Part shown: positions 10,101-17,998 of the stretch, one piece after another
Layout of the letters: each line of letters begins with the position of its first letter
Position numbering within the stretch: the stretch's first letter is position 1
Source of the DNA: Nocardioides dongkuii
Lineage (GTDB): Bacteria; Actinomycetota; Actinomycetes; Propionibacteriales; Nocardioidaceae
Reading direction: 5' to 3'
Length of the DNA stretch: 64,000 nucleotides
Assembly (NCBI RefSeq): GCF_014127485.1
Contig: NZ_CP059903.1
Span: 1,550,001 to 1,614,000, forward strand
The notes under the pieces: model-generated
The model's input: only the letters and a program-made list of their open reading frames with translations
Databases searched by the model: none
What the model was told of the DNA's origin: nothing
Program-made: the position numbers and the translations under genes

Positions 10101-11247
10101 CGGCCGGCGCTCCGTCGAGGTCTCGCTCATCGGGACCGAGATCCCGGCCTGGCGCCCGTTCCGGACCCGCCGCCTCGAGCTGGAGCTGCTCCCGCCCTCC
10201 GGCACCGAGCGCGTGGTGGTCCCGGAGGTACGGCTGACCGGGGTCGAGGTGACCCGGCCGCTGCGGGGCGACGAGCCGACCGGTCGCCCCTGCGGGTTCG
10301 GGCCCAACATCGTCATCGACGGGGTGGCCGTGAAGACGCGGGTGTGGGGGACCATGAGCGACGTCGCCAACGGGAGCCCCCTGCGCTTCGCGAGCTGCGC
10401 CGCCCCGGGCAGCGGCGCCGGGAACGCCCTGGTCCGCCTCAGCCCCGGTCGCCACCGGCTGTTCACGCCGCCGAGCGCCGAGTTCACGGTCACGCAGGTC
10501 GCCGGGGTCGTCCCCGGGAAGGCGGTCACGACGTACGCCGAGCGCGAGGTCGACGTCACGGGGTGGGGGGCGACCAGCCGCTCGGCCGAGGTGTCGGCCG
10601 GGGACGAGTCCCTGCTCTTCCTCCCCGAGAACTTCAACCCCGGCTGGGAGGCCACGGTCGACGGGGAGCCGCTGGACCCGGTCCGGGTGGACGGCTGGCA
10701 GCAGGGCTGGGTCCTTCCGGAGAGCGGCGACGTCACCGTGCAGCTCCAGTACCAGCCCCAGCGGTGGTACGCCTGGATGATGCCGTTCGGGCTTGCCGTC
10801 AGCGGTCTGGTGGCACTGGCCGGCCTGGCCGCCGGGGTCGGCGTGTGGCGTCGTCAGCGCGGCCGGGACTGGCCGCGGCCCGGCGACGCCTGGCGGATGC
10901 TGCGACCGTCGCGGCTGCGGGTCCGGGGCGCCTACGTGGCCGCGGCCCTCGTCCTGCTCTTCCTGGGCCCAGCGGCGACGGTGGGGCTGCTGCTCGGGGC
11001 CGCGTCCCACGCCCGGTCCTGGCCGGGTCGCCGCCTGGACCGGTGGCGCGCGGCGTGGCAGGGCCACGTGCCGGCCACCACGGCGGCGGTGCTCGTGGTC
11101 CTCGCCGCCGTCCTCGACGTGACCCCCGGCCCCCGGTGGCTCGCGCCGCCGGCGGACGCCCTGACGCTCCTGGCCATCGGGATCGTCATCGGCATCGTCC
11201 TGGGGCTGCCCTCGGCCGCCCGCTCCCGAGTCCGGGTCGCGGCATGA
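7111..11247 (+). CDS. AftD-like alpha-(1->3)-arabinofuranosyltransferase (GT-C, DUF3367)
   Basis: Very large membrane glycosyltransferase, 1378 residues, matching mycobacterial AftD (about 1400 residues), which adds arabinofuranose from decaprenyl-phospho-arabinose to cell-envelope arabinan. The N-terminal third has about ten membrane segments and the family motif QNQAYGYLFPQGSWF, followed by RNVHKIDPSVRLPLALG. The long extracellular part carries at least two F5/8 type C (galactose-binding-like) modules: one near residues 705-830 (AVDGDPQTRWVTSYA, ISWDQ-like fold) and one near 925-1035 (AYDGELTTAWVSAG). Two to four membrane segments close the protein. The start is GTG 7111 after GGGAGG; GTG 7132 is an alternative. 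It overlaps the next gene by ATGA. The true substrate in a non-mycobacterial host is uncertain. Confidence 0.88.
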   Translation: MSAGVQSVTRAATTPHDSEEPRAAWWTPSGAAAAGLYLLFAFVSLLQQPGRTTYDTRAELSERPGSFLAETFTLWHPDSNFGEFQNQAYGYLFPQGSWFLVTDWLGMEAWVSQRLWSALVLVVACEGARRVARALELPGPAALLAGLAFAFSPRLLGTAAVITGESLPGAMLPWVLLPVLLAVQGRLAARPALLLGAAAVVCMGGVNAVENAGALPLVLIVVVWALRRGLVDRRFALSWAALTTLASVWWILPLLLLAGYAPPFYEYVESAANTTAIIGPSEAIRGGSHWVAYLVTGDQHWWPAAHALVATPWLVLVAAVLSAVGLFGLARFPHPVRGPLLLSAVVGLVALTVANGSWAGSPLSGVARPLLDGELQIFRNVHKIDPSVRLPLALGLGYAVASTLDLLARRWPRTVSLRPLLVMTMALTILSLGHPYLVNQARSPGWDEISRPWQQAQAYLEERQDGRSTLVLPGSGFAQQDWGWTLDEPLLVLGGVNRVTRSQVPLVPGQTIRFLHELDQLASSGHATPWLGRQLARAGIGHVIIRRDLVRRLTGSPHPGGSGVSAARGGLESVAQFGSDGEGGPEVEVLAVDEELPVLRTTATRDVLTVRGAPESILSLQEAEAVAPGQATVLEGEQGWDREADVVTDGDQRRERAFGVNDESVSAVLGPDEDWRTERAAHDFPTVPGAEKVVASYDGLSRVLASSAQGYADNFGAVVPQAAPYSAVDGDPQTRWVTSYATNPRDQWLRLEFDEPTPVREVSVLPVVDDEAVAPVREFEVRADGQRRTVRGHASGAPSVVEFDGSPVESLEVRVTKAATRERWARVGIRELSVDGLRPTRSLVVPGEVEHGAAWVFHTGAERRACTITVGVPSCDVARIRAPEERAGMDRTFTTAAPSVHRVRGWVSPRATLEAGRLLEPLDAGQQVTSSSTFGQDPKVSSRFAYDGELTTAWVSAGEDRNPTLVFEWARPQLVSGVSVLPGSDAEGVPTRGLLRDGRRSVEVSLIGTEIPAWRPFRTRRLELELLPPSGTERVVVPEVRLTGVEVTRPLRGDEPTGRPCGFGPNIVIDGVAVKTRVWGTMSDVANGSPLRFASCAAPGSGAGNALVRLSPGRHRLFTPPSAEFTVTQVAGVVPGKAVTTYAEREVDVTGWGATSRSAEVSAGDESLLFLPENFNPGWEATVDGEPLDPVRVDGWQQGWVLPESGDVTVQLQYQPQRWYAWMMPFGLAVSGLVALAGLAAGVGVWRRQRGRDWPRPGDAWRMLRPSRLRVRGAYVAAALVLLFLGPAATVGLLLGAASHARSWPGRRLDRWRAAWQGHVPATTAAVLVVLAAVLDVTPGPRWLAPPADALTLLAIGIVIGIVLGLPSAARSRVRVAA

Positions 11248-13028
11248 GCCCGGTAGCGGCCGGGAGCCCGTGGCGAGGCCGGCACGCCCTGGCGGCCCTG
11301 GTGGTCATGGCGGTCATGGTCGTCTGGCGCTCAGTGCTGGTGGGCAGGTCCTACTTCAACCAGGACGACTTCTACCTCTCCGCCCGGGGCGCGCGGAGCG
11401 AGCTGACCTGGGGCTACCTGTTCGAGCCGTTCGCGGGGCACATCATCCCCGCCCAGCAGCTGAACTTCTGGCTCGTCGGCACCCATGCGCCGTTCAACTG
11501 GGGCGTGGTCGCGGCCGAGGTGGTGGTGCTGCAGCTGCTGGCCACGATCGTGATGTGGCACCTCCTATCCCGGCTGCTCCCGGGACGCTGGGTGCGGGTG
11601 CCGCTGCTCGCGGTCTTCGCCCTGTCCCCGCTCACGCTGATGCCCACGCTGTGGTGGTCCGCCGCCCTCGCCCTCTGGCCGCACGTGCTCTGCTCGCTGC
11701 TGGCGATGCTCTTCCTGGTCCGCGCCCGCCAGGACGCCGGGCGGACCTGGGTGAACCTGGCCGCCGTGGTGGGCTGGTGCGCGCTCGGGCTGGCCTGGCA
11801 CTCCCGCGCGGTCCTCATCGTGCCGGTGCTGTTCGGCCTCGCGGTCGCGCTGGCCGACGAAGCCTCGGGCTGGCGCCGGCTGTGGGCGGCGACGCGCAGG
11901 TTCTGGTACCTGTGGCTGGTGCTCGTGGCCGGGCTGGTGGCGTACTTCGTGGTCCGGGAGTCGGTGACGACGGTCTCGGGCGGGACGGACTCCGTCCGGG
12001 AGGCGCTCGCCATCGCCTGGCAGTACATCGGCCGGAACGTCGTGCCGGGGCTGCTCGGCGGCCCCTGGGCCGCCGACCTGCGCGGCGGTGCGGTCGGACC
12101 GCACCTGTGGGTCACGATCGTCTCGCTGGTGCTGGCCGCGGCCGTCGCGGGGCTGCTGCTCTGGCGCGGGGGGCCGGCCCGCCGCTGGGCGCTGGCACTG
12201 CTGCTGGCCTACGTGGTCGCGGACCTGACGCTCCTCGTGACCGGCCGGGGGTCCTTCGGCCGCATCATCGCGCTCGACCCCCGGTACGCGGCGGACGTGC
12301 TGCACGTGGCAGTCCCCGCCGTCGCCATCGCGCTGCGGGGGGCCGCTCCCGGGTTCGGGTTCGCCTGGGCCGACACGCGGTGGCGGCGCCGGCGCACGCT
12401 CGTGCTCGGCCTCGGGACGGCGGCGTACGTCGTGGGCGCGTGCTTCGGCACCGCGGTGCTGGTCCCGCACTTCCAGAACACCGAGGACCGCAGCTTCGTC
12501 GCGAACCTCCGCGCCGACCTGGCCGCGGACCCGAACCAGGTCGTGCGGGACGAGCTGATCCCGCCGGAGCTGGTGCTCCCGCTCGTCGGGGAGGACGCGA
12601 CCCTGTCCTCGGTCTTCGCCTCCCTGCCGGAGTCACCGGCGTTCGACGAGCCGTCGTCCCGGTTGCGGGTGGTCGGGGACGACGGCAGGCTTCGCCGCCT
12701 GGACCTGGCGGGCTCGATCCCGAGCAAGCCGGGTCGCGCGGAAGGCTGCGGCTACGCCGTCGGGAGAGCGACCAAGCGGGTGCCGTTCCTCGTCGGGATC
12801 CGAGGTCGGCTGGTGGTGCGGCTGAGCTACTTCACCAACGGGGAGTCCACGGTCGAGGTGTCCGCGGGGGACTGGAGCACCACGTTCCTCGCCCGTCCGG
12901 GACCGAACGAGGTCTGGATCCCGCTGCCCGACCAGGGCGAGGAGGTCGAGGAGCTGCGGCTGCGGGCGACGGGTCCCTGGACGGTGTGCGTGCCGAGTCT
13001 CGAGGCCGGCCTGCCGGAGACGCCGTGA
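11244..13028 (+). CDS. GT-C-like polytopic membrane protein (copy 1)
   Basis: Membrane protein of 594 residues with an N-terminal membrane segment, an acidic motif FNQDDFYLS in the first loop, about ten further membrane segments and an extracellular C-terminal domain of roughly 160 residues. The DD motif in the first loop is typical of GT-C glycosyltransferases that use polyprenyl-phosphate sugars, but no named family was recognised. It is clearly related to the protein at 28123-29982: both share the loop DD, LLGGPW, RYAAD, SKPG..CGYA and a similar C-terminal domain. Translation is coupled at both ends: ATGA with the AftD-like gene and GTGA with the next gene. It probably acts in the same glycan assembly. 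Confidence 0.75.
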   Translation: MSPVAAGSPWRGRHALAALVVMAVMVVWRSVLVGRSYFNQDDFYLSARGARSELTWGYLFEPFAGHIIPAQQLNFWLVGTHAPFNWGVVAAEVVVLQLLATIVMWHLLSRLLPGRWVRVPLLAVFALSPLTLMPTLWWSAALALWPHVLCSLLAMLFLVRARQDAGRTWVNLAAVVGWCALGLAWHSRAVLIVPVLFGLAVALADEASGWRRLWAATRRFWYLWLVLVAGLVAYFVVRESVTTVSGGTDSVREALAIAWQYIGRNVVPGLLGGPWAADLRGGAVGPHLWVTIVSLVLAAAVAGLLLWRGGPARRWALALLLAYVVADLTLLVTGRGSFGRIIALDPRYAADVLHVAVPAVAIALRGAAPGFGFAWADTRWRRRRTLVLGLGTAAYVVGACFGTAVLVPHFQNTEDRSFVANLRADLAADPNQVVRDELIPPELVLPLVGEDATLSSVFASLPESPAFDEPSSRLRVVGDDGRLRRLDLAGSIPSKPGRAEGCGYAVGRATKRVPFLVGIRGRLVVRLSYFTNGESTVEVSAGDWSTTFLARPGPNEVWIPLPDQGEEVEELRLRATGPWTVCVPSLEAGLPETP

Positions 13029-14719
13029 CCCTGCGGGTGCTGCGCGCACCCCGCGGCCAGGACCTCGTGCTGGGCCTGGTGCTGACCGCCGTGATGATCG
13101 GACCGCTGTTCGGCGGGCAGGGGTTTTGGCTCTTCGGCGACATGGTGTTCGTCCCGTCCCAGCCCTGGAAGAGCACCTGGCTGGGCCTGGACGGGCAGCT
13201 GGCGCGCGCGGTCCCCATGGACGCCCTGGTCTCGTTGCTGACCCAGGTGGTCCCCGGCTCCTGGGTGCAGCGCTGCTTCCTGGGCGGCGCCCTGCTGGCC
13301 GGGTCCGTCGGCGCCGGCAGGCTGTCCTCGGAGGTCCTGGGACAGACCGCGTGGTACGCCCGGGCCGCGGGCCTCACGGTCTTCGTCTGGAACCCGTGGG
13401 TGCACGAGCGGCTGCTGATGGGTCAGTGGGCGATCCTCGCCGGCTACCTGCTGCTGCCCTGGGTCGCCGTCGCGGCACTCCGGTTCCGCCGGGACCTGCG
13501 GGACGGGCTCCCGTGGCTCGCCGTCGCCCTGGTGCTGTCCGCGGTGTGCAGCCCGTCGAGCGGGTTGATGGCGGTGCTCACCGCCGTGGTGCTCGGCGTC
13601 CGGCGCCGGCGCGGCCACGTCGCGGTCCTCGCGGCGCTCGCCGTCGTGGCCAACCTGCCCTGGGTGGTGCCCTCGCTGCTGGCGGACACGGACACCGTCA
13701 CCGTGGACGGCGTCTTCGGGACCTTCGCGCCCCGCGCCGAGTCGGCCGCCGGGGTCTGGGCGAGCCTGTTCTCGCTGGGCGGCACCTGGAAGTCGGCGAT
13801 CGTCCCGGACGAGCGGACCAGCGTGGTCGTGGTCCTGCTGAGCTGCCTGGTCACCCTGGCCGCACTCGCTGGCGCGCGGGCGGCGTACCTCCGAGCCCCG
13901 GGTGCGGGGATCGAGCGGCTGGTGGCCCTGGCGGCCGTGTCGTTCGTGCTGGCCGCGGTCCCCGTCGTCCCCGGCGGGGCCAGCCTGCTCGAGTCCCTGG
14001 GAGAGCGCGTGCCGGGCGTGGCGGTCCTCCGGGACACGCAGCGCTACCTGGCGCCCGCGGCGCTCCTCCTGGTGCCGGGCATCGCGGCCGCGGTGACCTG
14101 GGTGCGCGGTCGGGTCCGCCCGGGACGGGAGGCGGTCTGGGGGGTGGTCGGGCTCCTGGTGGTGGCGCCGGTCCTGCTGCTCCCGAGCCTCGCCTGGGGT
14201 GGGTTCGGCACCCTGCAGCGTTCCTCCTACCCGGAGGAGTGGGAGCAGGTCGCGACGCTGCTCGAGGAGGCCGGCCCGGGCCGCAGCATCGTGCTCCCCT
14301 GGCGGGGGAGCTACCGAGGCTTCGACTGGAACGACCGGCGCGCGGTGCTGGACCCGGCGCCGCGCTTCTTCCCGGGGGAGGTGCTCGTCGACGACCGGAC
14401 GTTCGTCGACGACGCCGTCGTCCCGTCCGAGGACCCGCGGGTGCGCGAGGTGACCACGGCTCTCGCCGGTCCCGACCCGGCCGCCGCCCTCCGAGCCGCC
14501 GGCGTGCGGTGGGTGATCGTCGAGAAGGGGATGCCTGCCGGCGCGGTGCCCGCAGGGGCGAGCGTGCACGACGGACCGGGGCTGTCCGTCGTGGACCTCG
14601 GGGAGCCCTCGCGCCTCCCCGCGGACCCCCGGGTGCCGGTGGGCGTGCTGCTCGCGAACGCAGCCATGATCCTGTTGCTAATTGGCGTGTTTGCCGACAT
14701 ACTCCGGCGTCGGATGTAA
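13025..14719 (+). CDS. Polytopic membrane protein, possible GT-C glycosyltransferase
   Basis: Membrane protein of 564 residues with about a dozen hydrophobic segments and a soluble stretch near residues 400-535 (EEWEQVATLLEEAGPG, then RSIVLPWRGSYRG). The early loop FWLFGDMVFVPSQPW and the following VWNPWVHERLLMGQWA resemble the layout of the AftD N-terminal half, so a GT-C enzyme or an AftD partner is likely, but I cannot name a family. The GTG start overlaps the upstream stop (GTGA), making the three large membrane genes 7111-14719 one coupled unit. The 3' end is unusually AT-rich for this genome and holds a promoter-like sequence for the next gene. Confidence 0.7.
   Translation: MTLRVLRAPRGQDLVLGLVLTAVMIGPLFGGQGFWLFGDMVFVPSQPWKSTWLGLDGQLARAVPMDALVSLLTQVVPGSWVQRCFLGGALLAGSVGAGRLSSEVLGQTAWYARAAGLTVFVWNPWVHERLLMGQWAILAGYLLLPWVAVAALRFRRDLRDGLPWLAVALVLSAVCSPSSGLMAVLTAVVLGVRRRRGHVAVLAALAVVANLPWVVPSLLADTDTVTVDGVFGTFAPRAESAAGVWASLFSLGGTWKSAIVPDERTSVVVVLLSCLVTLAALAGARAAYLRAPGAGIERLVALAAVSFVLAAVPVVPGGASLLESLGERVPGVAVLRDTQRYLAPAALLLVPGIAAAVTWVRGRVRPGREAVWGVVGLLVVAPVLLLPSLAWGGFGTLQRSSYPEEWEQVATLLEEAGPGRSIVLPWRGSYRGFDWNDRRAVLDPAPRFFPGEVLVDDRTFVDDAVVPSEDPRVREVTTALAGPDPAAALRAAGVRWVIVEKGMPAGAVPAGASVHDGPGLSVVDLGEPSRLPADPRVPVGVLLANAAMILLLIGVFADILRRRM
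14675..14703 (+). promoter_or_regulatory. Promoter for DUF2613 and the GT2/GT4 genes
   Basis: TTGCTA (14675-14680) and CATACT (14698-14703) are 17 bp apart, a good match to a housekeeping promoter, set in a locally AT-rich patch inside the end of the upstream gene. Transcription would start near 14710, giving a leader of about 60 nt. Confidence 0.55.
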
Positions 14720-14770
14720 GAGTTCTCACCAAGAGGGCTCACCGCTGAGCGTTCTGGGGAGGAACCCAGC

Positions 14771-14905
14771 ATGAATTTCATCATCTCTGCCCTTGTGGGT
14801 GGCGTGGTCGCAGGCGTGGCGCTCGTCGGAGGAGTCCAGGCCTACCAGGGCGGGGACCCGGAGCCGGTCTCCGACGAGGTCCTGTACTCCTACTCCGACC
14901 AGTAG
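14771..14905 (+). CDS. DUF2613 small membrane/secreted protein
   Basis: A 44-residue protein with one N-terminal membrane segment (MNFIISALVGGVVAGVALVG) and a short polar tail ending SYSDQ. It matches DUF2613, the family of Rv0236A, which lies next to aftD (Rv0236c) in Mycobacterium tuberculosis. Here it again follows the AftD-like run, separated by 51 bp, with its own promoter and a good ribosome site (GGGGAGGA about 8 nt before ATG). The conserved pairing suggests it assists or stabilises the arabinosyltransferase, which is an inference. It is short enough for automatic gene callers to miss. Confidence 0.85.
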   Translation: MNFIISALVGGVVAGVALVGGVQAYQGGDPEPVSDEVLYSYSDQ

Positions 14906-14990
14906 TCGTCGGGACAGCTCAGACCTCGGGCCTCGCCCGGACCGGTTCGTACCCGGTCCCGGACGAGGCCCTTGCCGACCGGGGGGATCC

Positions 14991-15779
14991 ATGCTTCAGC
15001 TGGTGATTCCGGCCTTCAACGAGGAGGCCCGACTGCCGCGCACCCTGCGTGCGCTGGCCAGGCACGTCGCGTCCTGCCAGGACGTGACCGGTCGCGTCGA
15101 GGTCATCGTCGTCGACAACGCGAGCACGGACGCGACCCGTGAGGTCGCGCTCGCCGCGGACTCGCCCGCCATGCCGGTGCGCGTCGTCACCTGCGTGGTG
15201 CCGGGCAAGGGCGCCGCAGTGCGGGCCGGGATCGCCGCGACGACCGCGGACGTCATCGGCTTCATGGACGCTGACGGTGCCACCCAGATGGAGGCCATCG
15301 ACGAGGCGTGGCGCCGGCTGGCGCTCGGTGCCGACGTCGCCATCGGGTCCCGGGCGGTCGCGGGCAGCGACACCGCGTCCCGGCACAGCTGGGTCCGGGA
15401 CCGTGGTGCCCGTGCCTACCGCGCGTGCACGGCCCGGCTCGTGCCCGGTGTCGCCGACACGCAGTGCGGGTTCAAGCTGGTCCGCGGCGACCTGGGTCGC
15501 GCGGTCTTCGCCGAGCTGCGCTCGCACGGCTTCTCCTTCGACGTGGAGCTGCTGGCCCGGCTCCAGCGGCGCGGCGCCCGCATCGACGAGTTCCCCGTCG
15601 TCTGGGTCGACGTGCCGGGGTCGACCTTCGACCCGGTCCGGCACGGCGCCCAGTCGTTCGCCGGCCTGGCCGTCATCGGGTGGCGGCTGCGTTCGCGCAG
15701 CGCGACAGTCGTGACCCCCGCGTTCACGCCTCTGCCGACGATCCCGTCGGCTGCCGCGGCCGTCGCGGCCGACGGCTAG
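14991..15779 (+). CDS. Family 2 glycosyltransferase, polyprenyl-phosphate sugar synthase type
   Basis: Cytoplasmic GT2 enzyme of 262 residues resembling dolichyl-phosphate glucosyl/mannosyl synthases, which move a sugar from a nucleotide donor to a polyprenyl phosphate. Visible signatures: N-terminal QLVIPAFNEEARLP, VIVVDNASTDAT, the metal-binding FMDADGATQ, and DTQCGFKLVRGD, which is typical of the ALG5/DPM1-like branch. No transmembrane anchor is evident. The ATG at 14991 follows GGGGGGA. It is followed after 3 nt by a GT4 gene. The product would be a lipid-linked sugar usable by the GT-C proteins upstream. Which sugar it moves cannot be told. Confidence 0.85.
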   Translation: MLQLVIPAFNEEARLPRTLRALARHVASCQDVTGRVEVIVVDNASTDATREVALAADSPAMPVRVVTCVVPGKGAAVRAGIAATTADVIGFMDADGATQMEAIDEAWRRLALGADVAIGSRAVAGSDTASRHSWVRDRGARAYRACTARLVPGVADTQCGFKLVRGDLGRAVFAELRSHGFSFDVELLARLQRRGARIDEFPVVWVDVPGSTFDPVRHGAQSFAGLAVIGWRLRSRSATVVTPAFTPLPTIPSAAAAVAADG

Positions 15780-15782
15780 TCC

Positions 15783-16952
15783 GTGGCGGGACCCTCCGGG
15801 ACCCTGCGCGGCACCACGGCCGTCGTGGTCAACTGGCGCGACCTCGAGCACTCCTCGGCAGGTGGGTCGGAGCACTACGCGTGGGAGTTCGCGAAGGCCC
15901 TCCGGGACGGGGGTGCCGACGTCGAGTTCCTCACCGCGCGTGACCACGGCCAGACCCGGTCCGACGTCCGCGACGGCATCCGGATCCGGCGGGGTGGCGG
16001 GGTCCTGACGTTCTACGTCCGGGCGGGGCTGCGCCTGCTGCGACGCCGTCGCCGGCTCGACGTGGTGATCGACCCGGCGTGCGGGATCCCGACGTTCTCG
16101 CCGCTGTTCGTCCGGCGCCGGACGGTCGTGGTGATGCCCGTGCACCACGTGCACCAGGACCAGTTCGCGACCTACTTCCCGGCCCCTGTGGCGAAGGTCG
16201 GCCAGCTCCTCGAGCGGGTGGCCATGCCCCGGGTCTACCGGCGGCGGCGCACGGTCGCGGTGTCGGAGTCGACCCGCGCCGAGATGGTGCGCCGGCTGCG
16301 GTGGGCGGGCGCGGTCGACATCCTCCCCAACGGCTCGGCGGTGCCGGACGCCGCCAGCTTCGCGCCCGGGGACAAGGACCCGGACCGGCTGGTGGCGCTG
16401 GGGCGGCTGGTCCCGCACAAGCGGGTCGAGCTGGTGCTGCACGCCGTCCGGGCGCTGCTCCCGGCCCGCCCGGGACTGCACCTGGACGTCTGTGGCAAGG
16501 GGCCCGACGAGGGGCGGCTGCGGCAGCTGGCCGTCGAGCTGGGCATCGCCGACCGCGTCACCTTCCACGGGTTCGTCGACGAGGACCGGAAGTGGGACCT
16601 GCTCCGGCGCGCGTCGCTGCACGTGTGCGCCTCGGACAGCGAGGGCTGGGGCCAGGTGGTGATCGAGGCCGCCGGGGCCGGCGTCCCCACGGTCGCCCGC
16701 GCCGTGCCCGGCCTGCGGGACTCGGTCCGCGACGGGCGCACCGGGTGGCTCGTTCCCGACGACGACGACCTGGAGGTGGTGGGAAGTCGCCTGACCGAGC
16801 AGGTGCGCGCGGCCCTCCAGGAGCTGGACGCTCCGGCGGCCCGGGCCCGGACGTTCGAGGAGTGCCAGCGCTGGGCGGCCGGGTTCACCTGGGCGCGCAT
16901 GCGCGAGCGGGCCCGCGCCGTGGTCGAGGAGGAGCTCGCCCGCTCGCGCTAG
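15783..16952 (+). CDS. Family 4 glycosyltransferase
   Basis: GT-B fold retaining glycosyltransferase, 389 residues. The N-terminal acceptor half has the family motif SAGGSEHYAWEFAKAL. The C-terminal donor half has LGRLVPHKRVELVLHA and SEGWGQVVIEAAGAGVP, which holds the E-x7-E pair that binds the nucleotide sugar. The GTG at 15783 lies 3 nt after the stop of the GT2 gene, so the two form an operon. It probably extends a lipid-linked or protein-linked sugar on the inner membrane face. Donor and acceptor are unknown; a PimB/WcaL-like role is possible. Confidence 0.85.
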   Translation: MAGPSGTLRGTTAVVVNWRDLEHSSAGGSEHYAWEFAKALRDGGADVEFLTARDHGQTRSDVRDGIRIRRGGGVLTFYVRAGLRLLRRRRRLDVVIDPACGIPTFSPLFVRRRTVVVMPVHHVHQDQFATYFPAPVAKVGQLLERVAMPRVYRRRRTVAVSESTRAEMVRRLRWAGAVDILPNGSAVPDAASFAPGDKDPDRLVALGRLVPHKRVELVLHAVRALLPARPGLHLDVCGKGPDEGRLRQLAVELGIADRVTFHGFVDEDRKWDLLRRASLHVCASDSEGWGQVVIEAAGAGVPTVARAVPGLRDSVRDGRTGWLVPDDDDLEVVGSRLTEQVRAALQELDAPAARARTFEECQRWAAGFTWARMRERARAVVEEELARSR

Positions 16953-16968
16953 GACCCGCAGGTCCTGG

Positions 16969-17991
16969 TCACGGGGCCAGGGCTCGCACGACGTCGTCGA
17001 GCAGGAGCTGCAGCGCGGTGGCGTCCCAGTCGGCCGCCCGGGCGCGCAGGCCCAGGGTGGTCACCCCGTCCCGGCCCACCGCGCCCAGCGAGAGGCCGGT
17101 GCCGCCCACGGTGACGGGGTGGAAGGCCAGCCCGGCGACCTCCGGGGCCGACACCTCGCCGAGGTGGGAGACGAGCAGCGTCGAGCCCAGCCGGGGCGCG
17201 AGGAGACGGAGGGCCGCCTCGAGCAGCCGGGAGGAGGCCGCTCCCCGGGCCGCCGGCGGTGGCTGCGTGGGAGCCTGGCGCACCAGCTGCTCGATCTCCG
17301 GGAGGCTGCGGCCCTCGAGGTCGCGCAGCCGCAGCAGCTGGCTGCGGTCGGCGATCGCGCGTGCGCCGTCGGCGGGGCGTCCCGCGCCGATCGCCACCGC
17401 GACGTGGCGGCTGGGCCGGCCGTGCCGGGCGTTGTGGGCGACGACGGCCGAGACCCCGGCGTGGACCAGCTCGGCGGTCCGGACTGTCCGCTCCGTGGTC
17501 TGCTGGACCAGCACGTCCCCCTCCGCGGAGGGCGCACCGGGAGCGACGACCCGGGCCGGCGGACGGAGCGCGACCTCCGCGAGACGGCGGGCGGCCACCG
17601 CGGAGAAGGACCCCTCGCGGGGACGGTCCGCCACGCCGCGTGCCGTCGAGCTGACCGGGCCGCCGGTGACCGCGGCCAGGACTGCGAGCAGGCCCAGCCC
17701 GTCCACGTAGGAGTGGTGCGCCGACACGACGACCTCGGACCCGGCGACCCCGAGCACGACGGGGGCGCGGTCCCGGCCCGCCAGCAGGACACGCAGCGCC
17801 TCCGGGTCGTCGTGGGCGACGACCTCGGGGACGCCCGGCCACGCCTGGTCGTCGAACAACCGGCTCAGCGTCGCGTGCAGATCCGCTGCCTGCCGGGGCG
17901 TCCGGAGCCGGGCGCTGAGCAGGATGCGCCACGGCGCGCTCGGGTCGGCGACCCACGCAGGCGGGCCGGCGTCACCTGCGGGACCGGTCAC
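16969..17991 (-). CDS. HHxxxDG acyltransferase-like (condensation-domain superfamily) protein
   Basis: Protein of 340 residues with the HHxxxDG motif (SAHHSYVDGLG, residues 92-98) that defines the CoA-dependent acyltransferase/condensation superfamily (PapA, wax-ester synthase, NRPS condensation domains). It is shorter than wax-ester synthases (about 450), and its second half is divergent, so the exact branch is uncertain. The start is GTG 17991. It lies 7 nt downstream of a methyltransferase on the same strand and is convergent with the GT4 gene. A likely role is acylation of a glycan or lipid made by the neighbouring enzymes, which is an inference from position. Confidence 0.65.
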   Translation of the reverse strand: MTGPAGDAGPPAWVADPSAPWRILLSARLRTPRQAADLHATLSRLFDDQAWPGVPEVVAHDDPEALRVLLAGRDRAPVVLGVAGSEVVVSAHHSYVDGLGLLAVLAAVTGGPVSSTARGVADRPREGSFSAVAARRLAEVALRPPARVVAPGAPSAEGDVLVQQTTERTVRTAELVHAGVSAVVAHNARHGRPSRHVAVAIGAGRPADGARAIADRSQLLRLRDLEGRSLPEIEQLVRQAPTQPPPAARGAASSRLLEAALRLLAPRLGSTLLVSHLGEVSAPEVAGLAFHPVTVGGTGLSLGAVGRDGVTTLGLRARAADWDATALQLLLDDVVRALAP

Positions 17992-17998
17992 GACGGCC

